Shown piece by piece: positions 47,225-55,378 of a stretch of 64,000 bases of DNA. Location of the stretch: assembly GCF_024171895.1 (NCBI RefSeq), contig NZ_JAMTCQ010000009.1, positions 533,318 through 597,317 of the forward strand, in the 5' to 3' direction. Both the position numbers and the translations under genes were made by a program. This DNA comes from Prauserella halophila (GTDB lineage Bacteria > Actinomycetota > Actinomycetes > Mycobacteriales > Pseudonocardiaceae). The first letter of the stretch is position 1. Each line of letters starts with the position of its first letter. The notes below the pieces were generated by a model, which saw only the letters and a program-made list of their open reading frames with translations, ran no database searches and was not told the DNA's origin.

Positions 47225-47884
47225 CTAGGGGCTTGACAGATATTGCGGAATATCGTAGCTGCAGCCGTAGATGTCTGCCGTGACCGGCCTGTCGATGCTG
47301 CGGATCACCGTCGAGACGCGTCCCTGGCCCGGTGCGACCAGGATCTCTTTTCGTCCGCTTTCCTGGCCGGACTGGTTGCGTGTGCGTACAATGCACACCC
47401 CTTTACGGTCCGGGTCGTTCCGCGAGACGTCGATCGTGATCTCCATGGCATCGCCCGGCCGCTCGTCGTAGGTCACCCGCTGTGCGTCGATCGGTGCGCC
47501 CGCCAGGTTCTGGTACCCGACGTAGGCGGCGATACCGCTCGCGACCAGGGCTATCGCCGTGAACGTCCACACCTGCCACCGCCGGTGACGCGGCTTCGGC
47601 TTCCCGCCCGTGCCGTAGCGGTCGGCCAGCCGGTCCCGGGCCCGCTGTGGGCCGGCCGCTGCGGCGTCGGCCGCCGGCGTGGTGCCTGCGGCGTCGTCGG
47701 ACGTCGGCTCCTCTGGCAAAACGGAGGCCTCCCGGTCGGGGCTGTCGTGGCTACCAGGAAGATGGACGTCATCCCCGGCGTTACGAGTATCCGGGGAGGC
47801 CTCCCGGGTGCGGGCTCCGGGGTCGGCAGGCGCAGTGGACAGCAGTGGATACAGCACAGGTGTGAGAGGGGTCTGGTCGGCCAT
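47225..47884 (-). CDS. DUF4307 family membrane protein
   Basis: Protein of 219 aa. A hydrophilic Pro/Ala-rich leader of about 85 aa and the stretch [20 protein letters not shown] precede one transmembrane helix ([20 protein letters not shown]) and an extracytoplasmic domain of about 95 aa with [20 protein letters not shown]. It matches DUF4307 (Rv1081c), which always accompanies mca in actinobacteria. Function unknown. The ATG at 47884 shares the CCATGG palindrome with the divergent mca start; a later start is possible since the leader is poorly conserved. Confidence 0.85.
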   Translation of the reverse strand: MADQTPLTPVLYPLLSTAPADPGARTREASPDTRNAGDDVHLPGSHDSPDREASVLPEEPTSDDAAGTTPAADAAAAGPQRARDRLADRYGTGGKPKPRHRRWQVWTFTAIALVASGIAAYVGYQNLAGAPIDAQRVTYDERPGDAMEITIDVSRNDPDRKGVCIVRTRNQSGQESGRKEILVAPGQGRVSTVIRSIDRPVTADIYGCSYDIPQYLSSP

Positions 47885-48812
47885 GGCTGGATCGAACGGA
47901 ACCGGGTCGGTCGAAACCGGGCGGTCGGGGGCGAGCAAGGGGTTGCGGCTCATGGCCGTGCACGCCCATCCCGACGACGAATCGAGCAAGGGTGCGGCCA
48001 CGATGGCCCGGTACGTGGCCGAGGGTGCCGAGGTGATGGTCGTCACCTGCACCGGCGGTGAGGCCGGTGACGTGCTCAACCCGGCGATGGACCGGCCCGA
48101 GGTGCACGAGCACATGGACGAGATCCGGCGAGAGGAGATGGCCAACGCCGCGAAGATCCTCGGCGTCCAGCACCGCTGGCTCGGCTTCGTCGACTCGGGC
48201 CTGCCGGAGGGCGACCCGCCCCCGCCGCTGCCGGAAGGCTGCTTCGCCACGGTGCCGCTGGCCGAGCCCACGGAATCACTGGTGCGGGTCATGCGGGAGT
48301 TCCGCCCGCACGTCGTGATCACCTACGACGAGAACGGCGGCTACCCGCACCCGGACCACATCCGCACCTACGAGGTGTCGATGGCCGCGTTCGACGCCGC
48401 TGCCGACCCCGGACAGTTCCCCGACGCGGGCGAGCCGTGGCAGGCGCTGAAGGTCTACTACGTCCACGGGTTCTCCCGTGCCCGCATCACCGCGTTCCAC
48501 GAGGCGCTGCTCGAGGCGGGGCAGGAATCACCGTGGACCGAGTGGCTGGAGCGGTGGGACCCGGACAAGCCCGACATCCTGGAACGCGTGACCACGCAGG
48601 TCCCGTGCGCCGAGTACTTCGAGCAGCGCGACGACGCACTGCGCGCACACGCGACCCAGATCGACCCGACCAGCCGGTGGTTCGCCGTTCCGCTCGAGAC
48701 TCAGCGCAGGCTGTGGCCGACCGAGGAGTACGAACTCGCCCGCTCGCTTGTCGACAGCACCGTTCCCGAGGACGATCTGTTCGCGGGAGTGCGAGAGAAG
48801 GTGGACCCCTGA
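47883..48812 (+). CDS. mca: Mycothiol S-conjugate amidase
   Basis: Zinc enzyme of 309 aa that cleaves mycothiol S-conjugates to release a mercapturic acid for export, a detoxification step specific to actinobacteria. The metal motif is AHPDDE (28-33), with the third ligand in [23 protein letters not shown] is the family loop. ATG 47883 is used since the mycobacterial enzyme begins just before [12 protein letters not shown]. The next gene starts at the last base of its stop codon (TGATG). Confidence 0.94.
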   Translation: MAGSNGTGSVETGRSGASKGLRLMAVHAHPDDESSKGAATMARYVAEGAEVMVVTCTGGEAGDVLNPAMDRPEVHEHMDEIRREEMANAAKILGVQHRWLGFVDSGLPEGDPPPPLPEGCFATVPLAEPTESLVRVMREFRPHVVITYDENGGYPHPDHIRTYEVSMAAFDAAADPGQFPDAGEPWQALKVYYVHGFSRARITAFHEALLEAGQESPWTEWLERWDPDKPDILERVTTQVPCAEYFEQRDDALRAHATQIDPTSRWFAVPLETQRRLWPTEEYELARSLVDSTVPEDDLFAGVREKVDP

Positions 48813-49168
48813 TGTTGCCTGCGGCGATGACCGGACCGGCGATGGCGGCGACCGAGGTGCTGGCCCAGCAGCAGGACACCGGCGGGCAGGGACAGGACTT
48901 CGGCAAGTCCTCCCCGGTCGGGCTGCTGCTGATGCTCGTGTTCCTGATCGCGGTCGTCTTCCTGGTGCGTTCGATGACCAAACACCTCAAGCGGGTGCCC
49001 GCGAACTTCGGTGAGGCCGGCGGCGACGGCTCGGAGGGGACCGGCGAGGCCGGATCCGGCGACGGCGACGGCGACGCGGCAGGCGAGGCAGGCGCGGCCG
49101 ATGCGGCAGGCGAGACCGAGGCGGTGTCGGCCGGGCCCGGCGACAAGGCCAAATCCGACGACACCTGA
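48812..49168 (+). CDS. Small membrane protein downstream of mca (Rv1083-like)
   Basis: Protein of 118 aa coupled to mca by a TGATG overlap. It has a hydrophilic Gln-rich start, one transmembrane helix (VGLLLMLVFLIAVVFLVRSM), the basic TKHLKRVPANFG, and an acidic Gly/Ala/Asp-rich tail. It matches the gene that follows mca in mycobacteria (Rv1083). Function unknown. It is the last backbone gene before the island. Confidence 0.8.
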   Translation: MLPAAMTGPAMAATEVLAQQQDTGGQGQDFGKSSPVGLLLMLVFLIAVVFLVRSMTKHLKRVPANFGEAGGDGSEGTGEAGSGDGDGDAAGEAGAADAAGETEAVSAGPGDKAKSDDT

Positions 49169-49181
49169 TGTTCGCCGGTCA

Positions 49182-49236
49182 CGGCCGGGCGGTCGTCAGG
49201 CGAACAGGAACCTGTGCCCGGACGGCAGTCGCACGG
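49182..49236. repeat. Left copy of the 55-bp direct repeat (putative attL/attR)
   Basis: Identical in all 55 bases to 57765-57819. It duplicates the last 41 bases of the VOC gene, stop codon included, plus 14 bases beyond. Here it is detached from any VOC gene, 13 bases after the Rv1083-like gene. This is the structure left when an element integrates at the 3' end of a gene. Confidence 0.9.
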
Positions 49237-49256
49237 GTGCTGAAGCTTGATGTTGT

Positions 49257-49490
49257 TCATCTGGTCAGGAGGCGGGTCATGACCCGTCCGCTGATGTCGA
49301 GCGCGTTGTTCAGCTGTCCTTGAAAGGGGCTTGGGAGCATGCCGGTATCGAGTCCGGAGTCGTGTCGGACCGATTCCAACGCCGTGACTTGCGCGGCGGA
49401 GAGCCGGTTCCGGGCCGTGTCGAGCAGCTCGCGCGCTGCGTAGCCGTCGGCGGAGCGCAGCACCTGCGAAAACGGTTCTTTATCCAGCAA
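49257..49490 (-). CDS. Doubtful 77-aa hypothetical protein
   Basis: A stop-to-stop frame with a TTG start encodes EPFSQVLRSADGYAARELLD and RVMTRLLTR. No domain is recognised and no ribosome site is clear. It may be a fragment of a helical protein. It sits between the left repeat and the DUF397 gene. The following 190 bp (49491-49682) contain nothing I can identify. Confidence 0.3.
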   Translation of the reverse strand: MLDKEPFSQVLRSADGYAARELLDTARNRLSAAQVTALESVRHDSGLDTGMLPSPFQGQLNNALDISGRVMTRLLTR

Positions 49491-49682
49491 GCGCGATTAC
49501 CCGGGCATCGTAAGAACATAAGTTCGATCAGACGTGCAATCCGGCCCGCCCGGGGGGCGGAGACGAGGACTGCTTCGGCCGGGCGCACCGCGTGCTGCCC
49601 CGAGTCGCTGCGGGCTCTATGCCGCCCCTGGTCTGAAACCACGGAAGCACCCGGCGCACCAGCCATACAAGATCGGATCCCA

Positions 49683-49724
49683 AAAGATCGGCCACCCGCC
49701 GCAGTGGTCGGGTGGCCGATCTTT
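49683..49724 (-). terminator. Terminator of the left DUF397 gene
   Basis: A perfect 16-bp inverted repeat (AAAGATCGGCCACCCG and complement) with a 10-nt loop; on the minus strand it runs into TTTT. It lies 13 bases after the DUF397 stop codon. Confidence 0.88.
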
Positions 49725-49737
49725 GCTCGCTTGCCGT

Positions 49738-50100
49738 CTAGCTTGCGGCAAGCGTCGCCACGGAAGAAGGCGTGAACTCGCCGGCGATGACACCGAGCCG
49801 GAAGGCCGTCCATTCTTGCTGGCTGAACGCGAGCGTTGCGCCCGTGGTCGGTTCGTGGACGAGCCATGTGCTCTCACGAGTGGTAACGGTTACCGCGCCG
49901 TTGGTGTTGGTGATGTCGTCGACGATCTCGCCAAGCCAGTGTGACCATTGCTCGAAGCTGAAGCGGATCACCGGGCTCTCGGTGATCTTGTCGTCTCTGA
50001 CCTCTACTCCTTCGTCGGTGAAATCGACCTCGACGCAACCGTTGTGCTGTGCCGAGTACGACGACTTCCGCCACCCTGCGCGGCTGTGTGCGGTAGGCAT
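49738..50100 (-). CDS. DUF397 protein with two tandem units
   Basis: Protein of 120 aa. The first unit, AGWRKSSYSAQHNGCVEVDF, is a classic DUF397 start; after a degenerate linker a second unit ends WLVHEPTTGATLAFSQQEWT plus AFRLGVIAGEF, the usual end of the domain. Most DUF397 proteins have about 65 aa and one unit. They are encoded next to XRE/DUF5753 regulators, as here (17 bases apart), and are thought to act with them in actinobacterial development. GGAGGACATC precedes the ATG. Confidence 0.85.
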   Translation of the reverse strand: MPTAHSRAGWRKSSYSAQHNGCVEVDFTDEGVEVRDDKITESPVIRFSFEQWSHWLGEIVDDITNTNGAVTVTTRESTWLVHEPTTGATLAFSQQEWTAFRLGVIAGEFTPSSVATLAAS

Positions 50101-50116
50101 GATGTCCTCCGGTGAT

Positions 50117-50968
50117 TCAGTACGCATCGAGGCGTGCCCTGATCGCCTCAGCCGTTTGTGTCTCCGTCCAGGCGTGCTCTTCACGCAGTCGGGCGACGAT
50201 TCGAGTGTAACCGTCGACCTCTTCTTGATCTTGCACGTAGATCGCACCGTTGAGCAGCTCTACGTATGCGACTGCCTGCGCCGCAGAGAACTCCAGCAGC
50301 GTGAACGGCCCGGTGGTGGCGTCATGAAGGCCAATCGAGGTCGGCAGCACCCGTAGCTCGATGTTCGCGCGCTCTGCCGACGTGATCAGGTGTTCAAGCT
50401 GGGCACGCATCGTCTCAGGTGTGCCGATCGGCCGATCGAGCACCGACTCCTCGATGAACGCAGTGAGGTGCAGGGGCTCGGTCTCCGCGTAGAGCCTCCG
50501 CTGTCGCTCCATTCGCAGATTCACCGTGCGCTCGGAGTGATCGGGCCGAACGCGCCCGGACCCTTGCGTCACACCGAGCGAATAGCCCTCGGTCTGTAGC
50601 AGAGCAGGCACGACCGCGGTTGCATAGTCAGTCACCCGCGACGCGAGGCCCTCCAAGCCGACGAAGGTCCGCAACCAGTCCGGGACCACGGCTGTCCACG
50701 GCGCCCACCACGTCTGCTGGTCAGCGCTCGCCGCGAGGCTCGCGAGCCGATCGATATTGGCCTGATCAGCATCGTAGAACCGCAGCAGCTCCGTAACCTC
50801 GGACGGCTGCTGCTGGTTACGGCCACCCTCCAGGTGGCCGACCTTCCCTGGCGAGCACCCGATCGCCTTCGACGCTGCAGTGATCGTCTTCCCTGCTCGC
50901 TTGCGGTAGTTGGTGAGTTCAACACCAACGAGCCAGCGCAGCGCCGACGGGTCGCCCCGATCTGCCAC
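50117..50968 (-). CDS. XRE-family regulator with DUF5753 domain
   Basis: Protein of 283 aa. An N-terminal helix-turn-helix (LTNYRKRAGKTITAASKAIG, recognition CSPGKVGHLEGGRNQ) is followed by a DUF5753 ligand-like domain of about 180 aa: VPDWLRTFVGLEGLASRVTD, PALLQTEGYS, FTLLEFSAAQAVAYVELLNG. This is the standard actinobacterial Scr1/WhiJ-like regulator paired with DUF397. It diverges from the rightward island operon and may repress it through palindromes near 51060. Confidence 0.9.
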   Translation of the reverse strand: MADRGDPSALRWLVGVELTNYRKRAGKTITAASKAIGCSPGKVGHLEGGRNQQQPSEVTELLRFYDADQANIDRLASLAASADQQTWWAPWTAVVPDWLRTFVGLEGLASRVTDYATAVVPALLQTEGYSLGVTQGSGRVRPDHSERTVNLRMERQRRLYAETEPLHLTAFIEESVLDRPIGTPETMRAQLEHLITSAERANIELRVLPTSIGLHDATTGPFTLLEFSAAQAVAYVELLNGAIYVQDQEEVDGYTRIVARLREEHAWTETQTAEAIRARLDAY

Positions 50969-51049
50969 CGGTCTACCTCCGATTCGTCTCCGCTGCCGTA
51001 GTCAGTTTGCACGTAGCGGCACAGCGAAGAACATACCGTGGCCTGATCG

Positions 51050-51112
51050 GAGTATAGACGTACGTAAAATTCTACGTACGATCATCTTAGTGCGGTTATA
51101 CAGAAGATCGTA
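51050..51112. promoter_or_regulatory. AT-rich region with nested palindromes between XRE gene and operon
   Basis: CGTACGTA-AAATTC-TACGTACG (51059-51080) is a perfect inverted repeat; GTACGATC at 51077 and GATCGTAC at 51107-51114 form a second, wider pair. The surroundings (TATAGACGTACGTAAAATTC) are among the most AT-rich in the window. This is the natural place for operators of the XRE protein and promoters in both directions. The rest of the 291-bp gap shows nothing else. Confidence 0.65.
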
Positions 51113-51259
51113 CGCCGGGTTGGCGGGACGAGGGTCGAACCCCGAGTTCGACCAGCAGGACCCCGCCGACTCGGCAGTCGTGGGACCCGGGCTAGCTCCC
51201 CTGGCCTGGCTCGGGCCCCACGGCATCCAGAAGATGAACCAACCCTTGATCGGGGACCG

Positions 51260-51685
51260 ATGGGGAACCGCAGCCTCAGAACAGCTTCGACGCGACCGTT
51301 TGCAGTAGCAATTCAGTACTCCGCCACCAAGCAGCAGCAACTTGCGGTGAGCGACCCGGAAACCGCATTCGGCGCGCTGTTGGAGCTTCTCCGCGAAACA
51401 CCGGAGGACGCGCATGGCGGTTGGGGAGTCGCGGCCGACTGGCCCGAGCCGATTTCGCTCGTCGTTCGCTACCGCCCCGGCGTCGTCGGCGAAACCCGAC
51501 GTGTCGCGCACGTCGTGCCGATGAGGCCCGGCGAGTGGCACGACTACACCCTCACGGCTTGGGGCGGAACGGCACTCGACGTTCCTGAACTGGAGTTCCT
51601 CGCTCCAGGGAAAGGAATGCCCCGCGTTGAATGCATTCGTCGAACCCCGATCCCGCACGTGCCTCCCAAGGAGGTGCAGGCATGA
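51260..51685 (+). CDS. Unrecognised island protein, first gene of the operon
   Basis: Protein of 141 aa with GGGGACC before ATG 51260. Residues 25-95 look like a small alpha/beta fold (LAVSDPETAFGALLELLRET, then WPEPISLVVRYRPGVVGETR), and the C-terminus is VECIRRTPIPHVPPKEVQA. No family is recognised and there is no signal peptide or membrane segment. Its stop overlaps the next start (ATGA), so it is coupled to the rest of the operon. Confidence 0.65.
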   Translation: MGNRSLRTASTRPFAVAIQYSATKQQQLAVSDPETAFGALLELLRETPEDAHGGWGVAADWPEPISLVVRYRPGVVGETRRVAHVVPMRPGEWHDYTLTAWGGTALDVPELEFLAPGKGMPRVECIRRTPIPHVPPKEVQA

Positions 51686-51909
51686 CCGAACTGCCCGATC
51701 GACGAGAGCCGGGAAGCCGCCTGGCCGCGCCGCTCCGCAGTAACTCCGGTGCTGTCAGAGCCGGCGTGATCACACCTGCCGAACCGCTGTGGCCCAGCAC
51801 CGACCCGGAAGCCACCGGAGATCCCTACGCAGATCACCTTCAGCACGTGCTCGACGGGCTCAATGCGCTGGGCACGCCCAACGATGAGCAGGAAGGACTA
51901 CACCGTTGA
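51682..51909 (+). CDS. Small unrecognised island protein (75 aa)
   Basis: Overlaps both neighbours by four bases (ATGA before, TTGA after), which strongly supports translation. The sequence is hydrophilic: REPGSRLAAPLRSNSGAVRA, then a C-terminal helix DPYADHLQHVLDGLNALG. Not recognised. A small coupled gene next to glycosyltransferases could encode a peptide substrate or an accessory protein; there is no Cys, and Ser/Thr occur mainly in the first half. Confidence 0.6.
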   Translation: MTELPDRREPGSRLAAPLRSNSGAVRAGVITPAEPLWPSTDPEATGDPYADHLQHVLDGLNALGTPNDEQEGLHR

Positions 51910-52283
51910 CCGCGACCGCAGATCCGGCGACGATCCCGCAGTTTGGAACCGAGATCCCGCTGCTGGAGCTACAGCACGTCGACCTCGACGAACGTCCTGC
52001 CTATGTACCGAGACACCTCGACCGGTTCGACGTTCGAGGATTGATTGCCGATGCGCACCCCGAGATCGACCAAGCACACCAGTTCCACCGCGCGCGGCGC
52101 GAGATCGTGCACGCCTACCGCGATCGCATCAATGGGGCGTGGGTGATCGCCTTCGAGCGACTCGACGCACAGTTCGGAGTCGTCAAAGAGTTCGGTGAGA
52201 CTTCGCTGTGGGACAAGATCCTCTCTCTGGTCGGCATGTGGAATGCCGCCGGACGGCCCGCCGACCACCGCTCGCTTCGCTGA
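51906..52283 (+). CDS. Unrecognised island protein (125 aa)
   Basis: Starts at TTG 51906 inside the preceding stop. A Pro-rich start leads to a mostly helical protein (LIADAHPEIDQAHQFHRARR, IVHAYRDRINGAWVIAFERL, GETSLWDKILSLVGMWNAAG). No domain is recognised. A 40-base gap separates it from the glycosyltransferase gene, the largest gap within the operon. Confidence 0.6.
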   Translation: MTATADPATIPQFGTEIPLLELQHVDLDERPAYVPRHLDRFDVRGLIADAHPEIDQAHQFHRARREIVHAYRDRINGAWVIAFERLDAQFGVVKEFGETSLWDKILSLVGMWNAAGRPADHRSLR

Positions 52284-52323
52284 CATTCGTCAAACCCGCG
52301 GGGACCATCGAAGGGATTGAGCT

Positions 52324-53229
52324 GTGAAGGTATCGGCGAGCGTCATTGTTGCCGTGCACGGAAACACCAACGAGGTCGACGGGCTGCTGCGATGCCTGGC
52401 GACGCAGGACTTTCTTCGGGATATCGAGGTCGTCGTGGTGGACAACCACCGGCGGCCATACGTCCCGCCGACGCTGCTGGCCGAGGCCGGGTTGTCCGGG
52501 ACCGTGGTCCACGAACCGCGGACAGGACTGAGCCGAGCCCGCAACACTGGTGTGGGCCACGCACGCGGCGAGTACGTCCTGTTCACGGACCCGGACTCCC
52601 GGCCCGAACCGGGATGGGTCCGCGGCTTGGTGGAGGCCCTGACGACCACGGGCGCCTACTGCGCCGGCGGCCGGGTCGAGTCGCTGTTCACCGACCTCAA
52701 CGAGCGGCCGGACCTCGACGCGGGGATCGAGCAGTTCTTCGTCCCCGACGCCTGGCCGGAACGAACCTGCGCCCTGCGGGCACCGTTCTGGCTGCTCGGC
52801 TGCAACCTCGCCACGAGATCCTCGCCGCCGCCAGTGTTCGATGAGCAGCTCGGCGCTCGCCCCCGCCGACATCTGTCGTGCGAGGACCTGGAACTGAGCA
52901 TTCGCGTCGAGCACGCCGGACTCGCGGTGATCGTAGTCCCGGACGCACTCGTGCATCGAGCCATCCATTCCGCCGATCTTCGCCTGCCGCGGGTGTTGGC
53001 CCGTGCCTTCTGGCACGGAGTCTCGATCGCTCGGGTTCGACACAGGCACCCGAATGCCGTGATCTACGACAGCGCGCAGGTGGCCGACGTGCTCGGCGAG
53101 TTCCGTCGCGAGCACTGGCGCACCGCAGCGACACACCTGGCCCGGATCGCGGGCTGGCGGTTGGAAGCCCTGCGGCCGACCCGCAGCACGCCCGCCGCTG
53201 GCGAGGACGAGGTGGTGATGAGCCGATGA
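52324..53229 (+). CDS. Family 2 glycosyltransferase
   Basis: GT-A enzyme of 301 aa. The nucleotide-binding start is SASVIVAVHGNTNEVDGLLR, followed by VEVVVVDNHRRP-like strand, GLSRARNTGVGHARGEYVLF and the metal-binding variant DPDS in FTDPDSRPEPGW. The acceptor half has RPRRHLSCEDLELSIRVEHA, a typical ED catalytic base motif (CEDLEL). It should transfer a sugar from a nucleotide donor to an unknown acceptor in the cytoplasm. GTG 52324 starts the domain. It overlaps the next gene (ATGA). Confidence 0.88.
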   Translation: MKVSASVIVAVHGNTNEVDGLLRCLATQDFLRDIEVVVVDNHRRPYVPPTLLAEAGLSGTVVHEPRTGLSRARNTGVGHARGEYVLFTDPDSRPEPGWVRGLVEALTTTGAYCAGGRVESLFTDLNERPDLDAGIEQFFVPDAWPERTCALRAPFWLLGCNLATRSSPPPVFDEQLGARPRRHLSCEDLELSIRVEHAGLAVIVVPDALVHRAIHSADLRLPRVLARAFWHGVSIARVRHRHPNAVIYDSAQVADVLGEFRREHWRTAATHLARIAGWRLEALRPTRSTPAAGEDEVVMSR

Positions 53230-55376
53230 CCGCGCACCCGTGGTCGGCTGTGGAAAGCGCACCGACGGTGGCAGTACTGTTCGACACCGCCGGATTCCTG
53301 CGCACCCTGCCGATAACCGGCGCCGCCGCCCGCACGGCACGGTTGAACCAGTGGCTTCACCATCACGGCGCCGACACCACGCTGCTGCTGTGCGATTTGA
53401 ACCCGGATTCGCGGCCGAGCGGAGCGTGGCCGCTGCCGGTGCGCTACCTGCCGTACGAGAGCGTCTACGAGCATCCGCAACGGCTGCGGCTGCATCTGGC
53501 TGAACTCGCGCCGGACGTGCTGGTCATGTCCAACACCCAGCTGACCGTGCGCTACGGCCGCGAGCTGGCCGACTCCGCCGGCTCGGCCCTGATCTACGAG
53601 CTGCACGACGACGAAGCCGCCCTGCTGTGCTCGATCGGCGACGAGGGGCACGACGACGCGGCCGTGTTGCAGGCGGCCGCCTGCGCCGCCGCCGACGGCG
53701 TGATCACCTTTACCGAGCGGGACGCCACGACCGCCCGCGCGCTCGGCGCAACCGCCGTTCACGTGGTGCCCTGCGGCGTCGACCCTGGCCCACCTCCGAT
53801 CCCACAGCCGGGCACCGCGGCGCGGGTCGTGTTCGTCGGTAACATGTACTACGAACCGAACCGCCGCGCGGTGCAGTGGTTGCACGACGTGCTCGCCCCC
53901 GCACTGCCGAACGGGGTCGTCATCGAGATCATCGGCCGGTACCCTTCCTCACTGCGGGCGCTGGCCGACCGGCTCCGGCTGCGCGGCCCGGTGCGCGACC
54001 TGCGGACGGTTCTGGAGACCGCGACCGTCGCCGTGGCTCCACTCGACACCGGCGCCGGGATGAAACTCAAGGTGCTCGACTACCTCGCCGCCGGCCTCCC
54101 GGTCGTCGGGACTGCCGAGGCGTTCGTCGGCATCGGTGAGCCTGAGCAGTGGGCGGTCGAGACCGGTCTCGCGGAGTTGCCCGAGCAGGTCGACGCACTC
54201 TTGCACGACGAAGTGCGGCGCCGCCGCTTGGGCAAGCAAGGACGCCGCCTGGTCGAGCAGCGCTATTCGTGGTCGACGCACGCCAGCAACGCGCGCGCCG
54301 CCTACCGCGCCATCGCCGAGCAGTACCGAACCCACCCGCGAGGCACGCCGCCGGGTGCGGCCGCGCGCGAACTCGCCGCGACCCCACCCTACTGGCTGCG
54401 CGAATGGCGCAGCCGCCGCACCACCCGCCCGACGACCACACACAAGGACCCAGGACGCGGAATGAGTGACTACACCACCGGCAACGATGACAGCATCGTC
54501 GGCGAGCTGGCCGAAGACATCGACTGCGCCCGGGTGGCTGCCGAAGCGGCCCTCGACCTGAAGTTCACCGAGAACGCCATCGTCGGCTACGGCCAGCGCA
54601 GCATGGTCTTCCTCGCTGAGACGGCCGTGCTCAAGGTCTACACCGACCGCGGGCAGGAACGGGCCTCCCGGGAATCGGCTGGCCTGCGCGTCGCCGCGCA
54701 CGCCGCCGACCTGTGCATCCCTGACGTCCTCGCCCATGACGAGATGCCCGGTCACCTGTCCTGGCTGGCCTGCACCCGCCTGGCCGGAACCCAGCCCGCA
54801 CCGGACGTGGAGAACACGACTCCGATCCTCGGCCAGGTCGCCGCCCGCCTGCACACCCTGCCGACCCACCGCTTCGACGAGCTGACCGGGCACCGCCGAC
54901 GGCTGCGCGAGCTGCCCGACGGCGCTACCCTGCCGCACCAGGCCGCGCGACAGCTCGACGCCGCGCTCGCCGAGATGGCCCCGCTCGCCGAGCAGCACTG
55001 CACCCGCGGGTTCGTGCACGGCGACTGCTCCAGTCGCAACGTCCTGCTCGCCGACGGCCAGTCTCCCGGCGTCATCGACTTCGAAGGCTCCGGTTCCGGC
55101 TGCTGCTACGACGATCTCGCCGCGTTGGTGCTGCACGAAAGCCTGCTCGGCCCCCGCGATCGGCACGCCCTGCTGGACGCCTACGACACCGAACGTCGCC
55201 GACTGGACCCGGCAGCGGCCGCAGTCCGCGGCGAGCACCTCGCCTATCACCTGGTGATCCGAGCCCGGTGGATCATGCAATGGGCCATCGACCTCGACCC
55301 CGACCTGGCCGCCGAGATCACCGAACTCACGCCGTGGCTGCTCACCGCGCTCGCCGGCACCGAGGAGGTCCGGTAA
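53226..55376 (+). CDS. Fusion of a GT4-type glycosyltransferase and an APH-type kinase
   Basis: One open frame of 716 aa. Residues 10-360 form a GT-B glycosyltransferase: AARTARLNQWLHHHGADTTL at the start, RVVFVGNMYYEPNRRAVQWL, then the donor-site VLDYLAAGLPVVGTAEAFVG. Residues 430-710 form an aminoglycoside-phosphotransferase-like kinase: VFLAETAVLKVYTDRGQERA (ATP lysine), HGDCSSRNVLL (catalytic loop) and VIDFEGSGSGCCYDD (metal Asp). M413 (ATG 54462), in MSDYTTGNDD, could serve as an internal start giving a separate kinase. No stop separates the two halves. Confidence 0.85.
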   Translation: MTAHPWSAVESAPTVAVLFDTAGFLRTLPITGAAARTARLNQWLHHHGADTTLLLCDLNPDSRPSGAWPLPVRYLPYESVYEHPQRLRLHLAELAPDVLVMSNTQLTVRYGRELADSAGSALIYELHDDEAALLCSIGDEGHDDAAVLQAAACAAADGVITFTERDATTARALGATAVHVVPCGVDPGPPPIPQPGTAARVVFVGNMYYEPNRRAVQWLHDVLAPALPNGVVIEIIGRYPSSLRALADRLRLRGPVRDLRTVLETATVAVAPLDTGAGMKLKVLDYLAAGLPVVGTAEAFVGIGEPEQWAVETGLAELPEQVDALLHDEVRRRRLGKQGRRLVEQRYSWSTHASNARAAYRAIAEQYRTHPRGTPPGAAARELAATPPYWLREWRSRRTTRPTTTHKDPGRGMSDYTTGNDDSIVGELAEDIDCARVAAEAALDLKFTENAIVGYGQRSMVFLAETAVLKVYTDRGQERASRESAGLRVAAHAADLCIPDVLAHDEMPGHLSWLACTRLAGTQPAPDVENTTPILGQVAARLHTLPTHRFDELTGHRRRLRELPDGATLPHQAARQLDAALAEMAPLAEQHCTRGFVHGDCSSRNVLLADGQSPGVIDFEGSGSGCCYDDLAALVLHESLLGPRDRHALLDAYDTERRRLDPAAAAVRGEHLAYHLVIRARWIMQWAIDLDPDLAAEITELTPWLLTALAGTEEVR

Positions 55377-55378
55377 CC

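Noticed and set aside
51128-51165. GGTTCGACC-like T-loop resembling a tRNA fragment near the XRE gene
   Set aside because: On the minus strand the stem pairs only three bases and no acceptor, D or anticodon arms can be formed, so it is not a tRNA or a clear att remnant.
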